A stretch of DNA of 64,000 bases, taken from contig NZ_JAQRFK010000007.1 in assembly GCF_028598745.1 (NCBI RefSeq), forward strand, positions 19,228-83,227, given 5' to 3'. The position numbers were made by a program, and so were the translations under genes. Position 1 is the stretch's first letter. Each line of letters opens with the position of its first letter. Below are positions 10,469 through 19,198 of this stretch, one piece after another. Below the pieces are notes generated by a model, which did no database searches, was not told where the DNA came from, and saw only the letters and a program-made list of their open reading frames with translations. This stretch comes from Xenorhabdus sp. IM139775. GTDB lineage: Bacteria; Pseudomonadota; Gammaproteobacteria; Enterobacterales; Enterobacteriaceae.

Positions 10469-11015
10469 CCAAACTATTTTCCTCCAGTTACATTGGGTGA
10501 CATCGCATACTTTTATCTATTGAGGATAAATAAAATACATACTATTTTCTTATAAATCAGGAATAATACCGATTAAATCTAATTTATCTTACTATAAAGG
10601 TTTTATAGAGATAGATTGGATTTATGTTTAATTATCATTATGAAAAATAAACTGACCCATTTTTTCTTCTCATTTAAATCAAGATTAATTTATCTATTTT
10701 TATTTATATGATGAAATAAACATTAGTATATAAGAGAATATGGTAAATAGGCTTTTTCACCACTGGAAAATCTGGCCGTTTTGACTATATTTATACTCTA
10801 AAGGCCATTGCGTGAGTCGCTTGTGACTTATAACTGAAAGTATTTAAAATGGATTTTTTGGTAAAGTATAAATATATTTAATTTTTATAAATAGAGGGAA
10901 ATCTTCCAGTTATTAACTTATTGAAATTTAATGTAACGAGTTGTTGTTAATAAGGCGACATTCTAATATCTATTGTTATTTCGTCAATGATTTTATTAAG
11001 TTAGAGGAAAAATAT
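10469..11015. other. AT-rich gap after dusC
   Basis: About 550 bases of strongly AT-rich, non-coding-looking DNA at the left edge of the toxin island. I see no clear terminator after dusC, no long hairpin and no insertion sequence ends. It presumably holds the promoter of the broken gene that starts at 11016; the Shine-Dalgarno sequence GAGGAAA lies at its right end. Confidence 0.5.
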
Positions 11016-12064
11016 ATGAAAAATTCTCAAGATAACGATCAATCTGGAACTTGGCATGGGCTAACTGTATTGAGGATAAAATTACGTCAGGTAAGTAATG
11101 AGGCCGGTATCTTTGCTAACGGAAGAAACAGGGTGATTGTCGATGTTTATATTCAAGGCACTGATTCTGATAATAATCAGGTATTAGTTCCAAGTAAGAT
11201 TCTTTTACAGCATACTTGGCTTATTGATTATGACACAGGGGAAAAGTTGAGCTGGCAGGCAGCGGAAAGCAGTAATTTTACCTGGGCTTATACGGATGAA
11301 TTAATGAATTTACTGCAACGCCAGGAATTTCATCTTTTACTCATTATGAGGAAAATGGCAATTATAAATTCAGTAAAGTGACTTTTTATCTATACTGCTC
11401 ACCTGCGGCAGCGAATAAAATAAAACAAGTGGCGGCCTTGGTAGTGGCACCAGATAACACAAAATACTCTTCTGCATATGGAAAAGAATTTGATTCATGT
11501 ATCCAACTTAACGCTAAAGCTGAAATGCTTTATATGGTATCTGATCTAGATATGGAGACTGAATTAGTCGATTCACATATAGAAGATTTAAAAAATGGCT
11601 TTAATTGGGCCCAGTCTAATACATATGTAACAATAAAAGATTCGCATGATCTCTATGAAAAACGACGTATTATAAAATTAGACGATTAAGGGGGATATGT
11701 TGATAAAGTTCATCAGCTTTATCATGATAATTTTCCGATTGTAACTGTTTTTTATTTTGCACATTTCCTTTGGTCTCTAGGAAAACCAAGGAAAGTTTCC
11801 ATAGGCCGAACTGATTGGTTTGGACTGTCTATTGATCATGATTTAGAAATCGAAATTGGACAAAAAATTGACTCGCTTTGTTTTACTATAATAACTCTTA
11901 TTTCTCTTTCTAATAATCCTAGAATACAGGATACTTGGTATGATGATTTTTATATTACCATTTATGATCAATATGGAAATACAGGGACATTTCTTGTGGA
12001 GCCACGAAATGATAATAACGACGAAAAAGCCAAAATTCATCTTAAAGATAAAATTTCGCCTTAA
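11016..12064 (+). pseudogene. Broken gene of unknown family upstream of the Rhs toxin
   Basis: I do not recognise the family. The gene begins at an ATG with GAGGAAA before it, and the first 100 codons read normally (ANGRNRVIVDVYIQGTD; LIDYDTGEKLSWQ). Near 11300-11340 good coding sequence moves to another frame (THYEENGNYKFSKVTFYLYC), so one base appears lost; total length 1049 is one short of a multiple of three. That frame is cut by TAA at 11687-11689 yet continues without another stop to 12064 (RTDWFGLSIDHD; YITIYDQYGNTGTFLVEP). Intact, it would give about 349 residues, beta-rich in appearance, without signal peptide or membrane helix. It lies 170 bases before the Rhs gene in the same direction, so a joint role is possible but unproven. 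Confidence 0.65.
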
Positions 12065-13526
12065 AGAGATTACATATTGAATCTGGGATAGTTACTGCTT
12101 AAATAAACGAGAATGTTTGCTCTCTATATAACGTTTTTTTGCCCGTTGCCGTAACGAGTTTTTCTTGCACATCCTTTATTGATGAAATGAGAAAAACCCA
12201 TTTCCCCATAAAATCAAAAAGTGAGGCAGCAAAATGCAGAATGATTTTTTCTCGCAGGCCCACAATTTCCAAAGTGCGGCCGCCGGCAGCGTCGATCCCC
12301 GTACCGGCCTGTTTACGTATACCCTGCTGATTGCCCAGTTAACCGGCAATCATCACCTTGGCCCGGCCCAGACCATCGCACTGGCGTACAGCCCGCTGAA
12401 TAGCGGCAACCGCGGGTTCGGTATCGGTTTTTCCCTGGGGCTGACCCAGTATGACCGCCAGCAACGGGTGTTAAGCCTGTCCACCGGCGAGCGCTATAAG
12501 GTGGATGAATACGCGGATGCCGTCTACCTGAAACAGTATAAGCAGGATGTGGTGCGGTTTGAAAAGGATGTGGCCCAGAATGTCTACCGCGTGATCCACA
12601 AGTCCGGCACGGTGGAGGTGCTGACCGGGCCGGACAATGCCTACAGCCTCAAGGTGCCGACCCGGATAATCAGCCCGCTGGGGCATGCCCTGACCTTGGC
12701 ATGGGATCATCATGTGGGGGCTGTCCAGGGCCTGACGGCGATCACGGATGACACCGGGCGGGTGTTGTTGAACGTGCACTATGAAACCGGCAGTTACACC
12801 CGTTTCTCGGTCTGGCCGGGGACGACGGAGGCTTACACGATCCGGGTGCAGTTTAAGAACGACCGGGTGAGCCGGGTGCAAAAAGAGACCCCGGGCGATA
12901 AACCGCTGGTTTGGGCGCTGGGGTATGACCCCGAGAGCCGGTTCTTAACCCGGATCGCTTCCCCGACCGGGTTGACGGAGCAGGTGAATTATCTCGCCCG
13001 GGGTCACCGGTTTCCTGACGGGGCACCGCTGTCGTATTTACCGTATGTCACCCGCTACACGCAATTTCCCGGCCACGGCCCTGAGATTGTGCGCACCTAT
13101 GAATACACCGGGGCGAACTTTCTCGGTCACGGCGCGAAGGGGCGCTGGCACCCGGATGAGGACTACCTTTACGGTACCCTGAGTGATTACCGGTATGGCT
13201 CGACGGAACACTGGGATAACGGGACATCACAACGCCATATTACCCGGCGTTATAACCAATACCACCTGCTGGTGAGCGAAACCACGGAGCAGAACGGCTG
13301 CAAGCGGGTGCACCAGACGGACTATTATGCCCGGGTGGGGCATTCGTTTAAGGAACAACCGCCCCAGTTCCAGATGCCTAAAACGGCCACGGTCAGCTTT
13401 AATGATGCCCCTGACGGGGAGGTGATGCAGACGGAGTTCGATGAAGCAGGGAACCCGACCGTGCAGATAACGCCGGACGGCACCCGCACGGACTGGGTCT
13501 ATTACCCGGCCGGCGAGGCCGGCAGG

Positions 13527-13562
13527 AAAGACAAGAAAGACAAGAAAGACAAGAAAGACAAA
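13527..13562 (+). repeat. Four 9-base tandem repeats inside the Rhs gene
   Basis: Four copies of AAAGACAAG (the last ends AAA) encode Lys-Asp-Lys repeats in a charged linker between GEAGR and AGGSPATR. The unit is a multiple of three, so copy changes would lengthen or shorten the linker without a frameshift. Confidence 0.9.
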
Positions 13563-16500
13563 AAAGCCGGTGGCAGCCCGGCGACCCGGCAGGATTTTGT
13601 GCGTTTTGTCAAATCCAAAACGGTCACCCCGGGCAGGGCCTCACCGGCGGGGAGCCATGAGGATGCGCCGGTGCATCAAACCGTTTATCGCTATGGGACG
13701 TTACCGACGCTCCCCGGTGCGCCTAGTGACGATGCGGTGGTCTGTACCTATCAGGGCGAGTATGGCGCCGGCCGGTTGCTGCATGAAAGCCATATCTGCT
13801 ACGTGAATGACGTGAATTCCCCCGATCACGGGCGCGTCCAGCGCATTGACGGGACAAAACATGCCCTGCCGGAAGACGGGCTGGCCGCCGGCAAGGCCTG
13901 GACGAGTAGCCAAACCTTCCGCTATGCGCTTGAAGGGGAGGCGCTGGTCAAAAGCACCCAATGGATCGGGCATGACCGGCTCAGCCGGACGGCCCAGCGC
14001 CGGCAATCGCAGGTCAGCGGCCAGCTGTGGCATGAAGTGGATAGCCAGAAATGCACGGCGCGTATGACTATGATCACCTTGGCCGGCTCCTCACGCAGGC
14101 CAGCAATGCGCATACCGACTATGCCCAACAGGTGCAGTATGCCTATGCCATTGAAGATGAAGAAAAAGAAAAGGGGGCGGTGACCACCACGAAAACCGAT
14201 GTGTGGGGCAACCAGGCGCGCGTGCACTTTGACGGGCTGGGGCAACCGTGCCGGCAGGCGGTGCTGGAGAAGGGACAGGAAGCCGGGGGCTGGCGGTCAC
14301 TGTCTGACACGGCGCGGGACAGTTGGGGACGGGTGATCAGCCAGACCCATTATGACTGGCTGCCGGTGGGAAACGCCACTGGCCAGACCCCGGTGGTGCC
14401 GGTGCCGGTGGCGGTGCAGCAGCGTTTTGAATACGATGACTGGGGACACATCCACCGGGTTATCCGGGACACGGGCGAGCTTATCCAGCACGATTATGAT
14501 CCGGTCACCCGCACGGCGCAGATAACCCGGCAGGCGGAAGGGGTACTGTTCAGTCGTTGCAGCGTGGTGTATGACCTGCGTCACCAGCCGGTCACCACCA
14601 CCCTCTATGACAGCCAGGGCAAACAATACAGCCAGCAACAGCATCAGTATGACGGCCTGGGCCGGTTACGGGCTACCGTTGACCCCTCGGGGCAAAAAAC
14701 CGAATACAGCTATGACCTGTTTGGCCGGGTTTCCCGCATCCGGCACAGCGACGGCACGGTGATCCAAAAATCCTACGCCCCGTTCAGCCCGGGCAACCTG
14801 GTGACGCAGATTCAGGTCGGCGATATTATCCTGGGAACCCGCGAATTCGACAGCCTGCATCGGGTGATATCGACCACCTGTGGCGGGCGGACCTATCACG
14901 CCCATTATCAGCAGGACAGCCCGTTGCCCGACCAGATCACCGATCCGCTGGGCAATACAGTCACCCACCACTATGAGCCGCAGTTAGGCAACGCCCTGAC
15001 ACAGGTTGACGCCGGGGACATCCGGCAGCGCTTTGCCTACGACCCGAAGACCGGCGCGATAAGCCGGGCGAGTGCCGTCGGGCAGCTGGACCACGGCAGG
15101 CACTATACCGCCGCCGGCCGGTTACAGCAGGAAACCTTCCGTTTTGAGGACGATGGGGCGGATGCCGCTCAGAAGGACGCGGCGCGGACGGCCGGTTATG
15201 CCTATTCGCCGGGGGGACAGTTGACGGGGTATCAGGATGTGGCGGGGAACTGCCGGCAGGTGAGTTTTGATCAGTATGGCCGTCCGGTGGCGGCCAGTGA
15301 TCCGGCGATTGATATCGCGCTGACCTACGACGCGGCCAGCCGGGTCAAGCGTTGGCAGGTGCATGACAAACCGCATGACCGGCGGTTAACCACCACCGTG
15401 GATTTTGATGACTTTGGCCGGGAGGTCAGCCGGCAGATCCAGACGGGCAGCGACACGCTGACCCTCGAACAGGGTTATACGGTCAACGGGCAGGTGGCCT
15501 CGCGCACGACCCGTTCCCAACAGGCCGGCCTGTTGCGGCAGGAAACCTACGGGTATGATCCCGCCCGTTACTGGCTAGTGGCATACGATTGCACCGGTGC
15601 GGAATGTCCAAGGGATGCGTACGGTTTTAGCCTGGCCGGGCAGCGTTTTACCTATGACGTACTGGGGAATATGCTGACCTGTACCACGACACTGGCGGAC
15701 GGCAGCCGTGACACGGCGACCTTTGCCTACAGCCCGTCCGATCCCTGCCAGTTGCAGACGGTCACCCACACCCATCCCCGGTATCCGGCCACGGTCACCC
15801 TGGCGTATGACGCTGCCGGGCGCCTGATCCAGGATGAAGCCGGGCGCCGGCTGACCTATGACGCACTGGGGCGGCTGGCGGCGATCCATCAGGGGGAGAG
15901 CGCCGGGACTTATGGCTATGATGCCGCTGACCGTTTGGTGCTACAGCACATCGGCACAGGCAACACCCACGAACTCTATTATCAGGGGGCCGCGCGGGTG
16001 GCAGAAATCGTGCGCGAGCAGGGCACCGTGACCCGGCTGTTGCAGGCGCACGGCACCACGGTTGCCACGGTGACGGGGGCGGAAACCCATGTGCTGGGCA
16101 CGGATAACCACGGCAGTGTGCTGGTCAACCAGCACGGTGACGGCACCGAAACCCGTTATCGTTACTCGCCTTATGGGCAGCAGGACCCCGCGGAACAGGG
16201 GGCGGATATCCCGGCCTATAATGGCGAGCGGCTGGATCCGCTGGCGGGTGGCTATCACCTGGGCAACGGGTATCGGGCCTATAACCCGGTCCTGATGCGC
16301 TTCAATGCCCCCGACAGCGAGAGCCCGTTTGGTGCCGGGGGCATCAATGCCTATGCCTATTGCCTCGGTGATCCCATTAACCGGATGGACCCGACCGGGC
16401 ATATGAGTTGGGGCGGTATTTTTGGGATAGTGCTGGGGGCGATCGGGTTGGTGGTGGGGATAGCGCTGGCGATCCCGACCGGGGGCGCATCGCTGAGCGT

Positions 16501-16734
16501 CAGTGGGGCGATTATCGCCGGGGTGGGCGCGCTGGCGGATATCACGGGAATTGCCAGTGCGGCCACCGAAGACAGCAACCCGCAGGCGTCCGCTGTGCTC
16601 GGCTGGGTATCCCTGGGGCTGGGGGTGGCGAGTCTGGGTGCCATCGGGGCGGTCGGGATTGCCAACGGCTTACAGCGGCTGGGCCGGCGGCTAACCGGCG
16701 CGTTTGGTGAGGGACTGTCCGGCCGGGGAGCTGC

Positions 16735-17356
16735 GGGATCGAGTCTGGCTTCCCATTCAGTATCAGGAAGTAATGATTATGAAATCGCGTTTAGGCATGC
16801 TATGAGCGATAATAGGATTATGCAAATTGAAAACCCTGTTGGCAGCGGTATTTATACTGTAGGACTCGAAACTAACGGATTATTGCCTGAGGGAGGAGAA
16901 GTAGAATACTTGAGAAGAGCACTATTCAGGCCAAGAGGGGATAACTCCACAATAGAAATTGTCAATAATACCACTACAGTAGGACAGGTCTCTCAAGTAC
17001 CATTCAATATTTCAAATGAAGATTTTGAAAAATTATATTTGCCCTTTATAAGTACTGGCATATTAAATACTCGTGATATAAGTTCTTCTGTTACTAATAT
17101 TGTTACTGGTTTTCGCCATATCGTGCTTACTAACATAAGAAACGTATCAGAATTTAATGTTAGTACAATGAATATAATGAAAAACATTTGGGGAAGAACC
17201 GATTTTTCTCGTTTTAGTGTCAATGAGTGGCTATATCATGAATTACGATATTTATCGCCTGATCTAAATTTCCCGCAAAATATATTGTTAGATGATAATG
17301 CATTTCAATTTTTCAACCAAACTATTATTCAAAATATCAGAGGGTTAAATGCATGA
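16735..17356 (+). other. Variable C-terminal toxin domain of the Rhs protein
   Basis: About 205 residues after the conserved core and hydrophobic segment. At about 16740 the DNA changes from very GC-rich to AT-rich within a few codons while the frame stays open, the usual sign of C-terminal tip replacement in Rhs/TccC proteins. The domain starts near SGSNDYEIAFRHAMSDN and ends IIQNIRGLNA. I do not recognise a nuclease HNH, ADP-ribosyltransferase, deaminase or peptidase motif. By family precedent it should be the active toxin, sealed in the Rhs cocoon; the activity is unknown. Confidence 0.7.
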
Positions 17357-17451
17357 AGTTAAATAATACTCCAAAGTTGTCGAGCACCCCCTTACTCCTT
17401 GCGGTGCAAGGAGTAAGGGATACTCATAATTTGAGGGTGTTACTATTATAA
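17353..17451 (+). pseudogene. Short frame overlapping the Rhs stop, possible immunity gene remnant
   Basis: An ATG overlaps the Rhs TGA stop by four bases (ATGA), the position where an immunity gene is normally coupled. It reads MKLNNTPKLSS and then runs into a long perfect palindrome, ending after 32 codons at 17451. No longer frame is seen before 17609. It may be what is left of an immunity gene, or chance. Confidence 0.3.
17389..17419. repeat. 14-base perfect inverted repeat after the Rhs gene
   Basis: CCCTTACTCCTTGC and its exact complement are separated by GGT, and further partial pairing (GAG / CTC) extends the stem. No T tract follows, so this looks like a mobile palindromic (REP-like) element or a processing hairpin more than a standard terminator, though it could still end the Rhs transcript. 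Confidence 0.6.
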
Positions 17452-17608
17452 CATCCTATTTAATATAGAAAAATTTGATCATTAGCCTTCTTACTTATTT
17501 AGTGAAATTTTTAAAATTTGCAATTTTTTTCATTAGTGTCTTAACTTAGGGTGTAAAAGCATAATGAAATTCATAACACAATAATCTAAACAATTCTGGA
17601 GGTTGCAT

Positions 17609-17860
17609 ATGGGTATCCTGTCATGGATTATCTTTGGCCTGATTGCTGGAATTCTTGCTAAATGGATTATGCCGGGAAATAACAGTAGTGGCATCATTAT
17701 GACTGTGATTTTAGGTATTGTAGGCGCCGTTGTTGGTGGGTATATTAGTACATTCTTTGGCATGGGGAAAGTGGATGGCTTTAATTTAGGGAGCTTCGTT
17801 ATTGCCGTGATTGGCGCAATCATCGTTCTATTTGCCTATCATAAAATTGCTAACCAATAA
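17609..17860 (+). CDS. YeaQ/YmgE (GlsB) family small membrane protein
   Basis: 83-residue inner membrane protein starting at the ATG at 17609, which has GGAGG six bases upstream; a TTG two codons earlier is less likely. Three hydrophobic, glycine-rich helices are seen: GILSWIIFGLIAGILA, then IIMTVILGIVGAVVGGYIS, then FVIAVIGAIIVLFAY. It nearly matches E. coli YeaQ as I recall it. The family is often called transglycosylase-associated or GlsB-like and is stress-induced, but its biochemistry is unknown. It stands alone at the right edge of the toxin island. Confidence 0.9.
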   Translation: MGILSWIIFGLIAGILAKWIMPGNNSSGIIMTVILGIVGAVVGGYISTFFGMGKVDGFNLGSFVIAVIGAIIVLFAYHKIANQ

Positions 17861-17863
17861 CCT

Positions 17864-17922
17864 TATACATGATATCTCTATACACGATATCTCTATACAT
17901 CAAGATCTCTATACATCAATAG
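17864..17922. repeat. Degenerate 15-16 base tandem repeat
   Basis: About four copies of a unit close to TATACATGATATCTC directly after the YeaQ-type gene; the later copies vary by a base or two. No open frame uses it. Confidence 0.7.
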
Positions 17923-17971
17923 TTTTATACCTCTGCTTTAAGGATTGGAATCCATATGATTAATAACAAGA

Positions 17972-17996
17972 AAGGGCATGCTATTTGGCTGCCCTT
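17972..17996. terminator. Hairpin between the YeaQ-type gene and sseA
   Basis: AAGGGCA / TGCCCTT stem with an 11-base loop in the convergent gap, with weak T-rich flanks. Probably a shared terminator. Confidence 0.5.
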
Positions 17997-18037
17997 CGTT
18001 ATTGTTCATCATTTCCAATGAGTTATTTTGCTAATCG

Positions 18038-18877
18038 TTATTTTTCTAACGGCAGTGAATCATTGGCTCCCCATTCAGCCCAAGAACCATCGTATAATCT
18101 TGCTTCTTTGTAACCAATCATATCAAGACCCAAAACTAAAACGGCTGCGGTCATGCCAGAGCCACAACTGGTCATTATCGGCTGGTCTAAATTAACGCCT
18201 TGTTGACGGAATATTGCCGCAATTTCTTCTACTGATTTATAACGACCGTTATCAATCAATGCGGTCCACGGAACATTTTTAGCGCCGGGCAGATGCCCCA
18301 TTCTTAAGCCTGGTCGGGGTTCTGGCACTTTTGCCAGAAAACGCTCTTCTGCCCTGGCATCAATAAATTGTACAGAGGCATTGTTATGCAGTGCAGCAAG
18401 GATCTGAGTCTGGGAACAGACTTTTTCAGGCGTCAACTGAGCATTGAAAACTTCGGGGGAACGGGCAACTTTTCCTGATTCGGTGGGATAACCGGCTTGT
18501 TGCCAGCCTTGTAAACCCCCTTCAAGAATACGGACATGACGGGCGCCAAAGATTTTGAACGTCCACCATGCCCGCGGGGCGGAAAACATATTTCCCTGAT
18601 CGTAAATGACCACCAAATGATTTTCACTTATGCCCATGTGACTCACCGCTTGGCTGAATGTTTCTGGTTCTGGCAGCATGTGCGGCAGGTCGGTCTGTCG
18701 ATTGGCGATGTTATCAAGATCAAAAAACGGGGCGCCCGGAATGTGTTTTTCCAACCAGAGTTGGTGATAATCAATAGATTGGGTGGGCATTGGGGCACTG
18801 GCATCAACGACAACGACATTCTCATCAAAGAGATGCTCGTTTAACCATTGTGGATTGACAAAATATTCATTTTTCAT
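18038..18877 (-). CDS. sseA: 3-mercaptopyruvate sulfurtransferase SseA
   Basis: Cytoplasmic sulfurtransferase moving sulfur from 3-mercaptopyruvate to thiols or cyanide. Two rhodanese domains are seen in 279 residues. The second carries the active-site loop CGSGMT with Cys238, the form typical of mercaptopyruvate enzymes rather than CRKGVT thiosulfate enzymes. SAPRAWWTFKIFGA and EPRPGLRMGHLPGA are family motifs. I start it at the ATG at 18877 (AGGA five bases upstream) rather than the in-frame ATG 12 bases earlier. Confidence 0.93.
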   Translation of the reverse strand: MKNEYFVNPQWLNEHLFDENVVVVDASAPMPTQSIDYHQLWLEKHIPGAPFFDLDNIANRQTDLPHMLPEPETFSQAVSHMGISENHLVVIYDQGNMFSAPRAWWTFKIFGARHVRILEGGLQGWQQAGYPTESGKVARSPEVFNAQLTPEKVCSQTQILAALHNNASVQFIDARAEERFLAKVPEPRPGLRMGHLPGAKNVPWTALIDNGRYKSVEEIAAIFRQQGVNLDQPIMTSCGSGMTAAVLVLGLDMIGYKEARLYDGSWAEWGANDSLPLEK

Positions 18878-18915
18878 GTGCTTCCTCATTTGGTGTTACG
18901 ATACAAGCCAATGTA

Positions 18916-19071
18916 TTATTGTTGCCCGACGGAAGTATTTTCCTGCTGAGTCTGTTGTGGTTCTTCGGCGGGTGTGGTTGAGCGGGTATAGATATTCATC
19001 CCCGCCAGAAAGATCCCACCAACTGAGCCGATAGAAAATAATATGATGATAATGAGCAGGATTTTTTTCAT
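18916..19071 (-). CDS. Small single-helix membrane protein, unknown
   Basis: 51 residues from the ATG at 19071: KK, then a strong hydrophobic helix (ILLIIIILFSIGSVGGIFLAG), then a polar tail rich in Gln, Glu and Thr. An upstream TTG (19107) would add 12 residues. I do not recognise the family. It lies between sseA and the divergent dinG, and its upstream region is shared with dinG. Confidence 0.5.
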   Translation of the reverse strand: MKKILLIIIILFSIGSVGGIFLAGMNIYTRSTTPAEEPQQTQQENTSVGQQ

Positions 19072-19198
19072 CTCTGTATCCGATAAGGTTTTAATAAAGC
19101 GTGACAATAGCCATAAAAAGCCGAAAGATAGACGGTCAAAAGTATATCGGGTTCTTCATATCAGACAAGCAATAACCGATTTTTAAGCAGCAAAACTT

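Larger units (their letters stand above)
12234..17356 (+). pseudogene. Rhs/TccC-like toxin with one frameshift
   Basis: Large RHS-repeat protein of the insecticidal toxin complex/polymorphic toxin type; restored, it would have about 1707 residues. The N-terminus (NDFFSQAHNFQSAAAG, DPRTGLFTYTL) is the conserved start of Rhs proteins in Xenorhabdus, Photorhabdus and Pseudomonas. Many YD repeats follow, then the Rhs core (YSPYGQQ; YNGERLDPLAGGYHLGNGY; DPTGH at 16388-16402), a hydrophobic stretch, and a divergent C-terminal domain. Near 14035-14065 the frame changes: the first frame runs to 14183, the second is open from 14051. One G missing from ACGG(G)C would restore KCTGAYDYDHLGR. This may be a real inactivation or a sequencing error. 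Start ATG has GAGG upstream. The core is far more GC-rich than its surroundings. Confidence 0.85.

Noticed and set aside
11300..11340. Programmed -1 frameshift in the unknown gene
   Set aside because: No slippery X-XXY-YYZ heptamer or following pseudoknot is evident, and a second in-frame stop downstream favours gene decay.
11843..12040. 65-codon minus-strand frame
   Set aside because: It is antisense to the last part of the broken plus-strand gene, whose reading has better coding character.
13701..14033. Long minus-strand frames inside the Rhs gene
   Set aside because: High-GC DNA makes open shadow frames; these lack ribosome sites and recognisable motifs.
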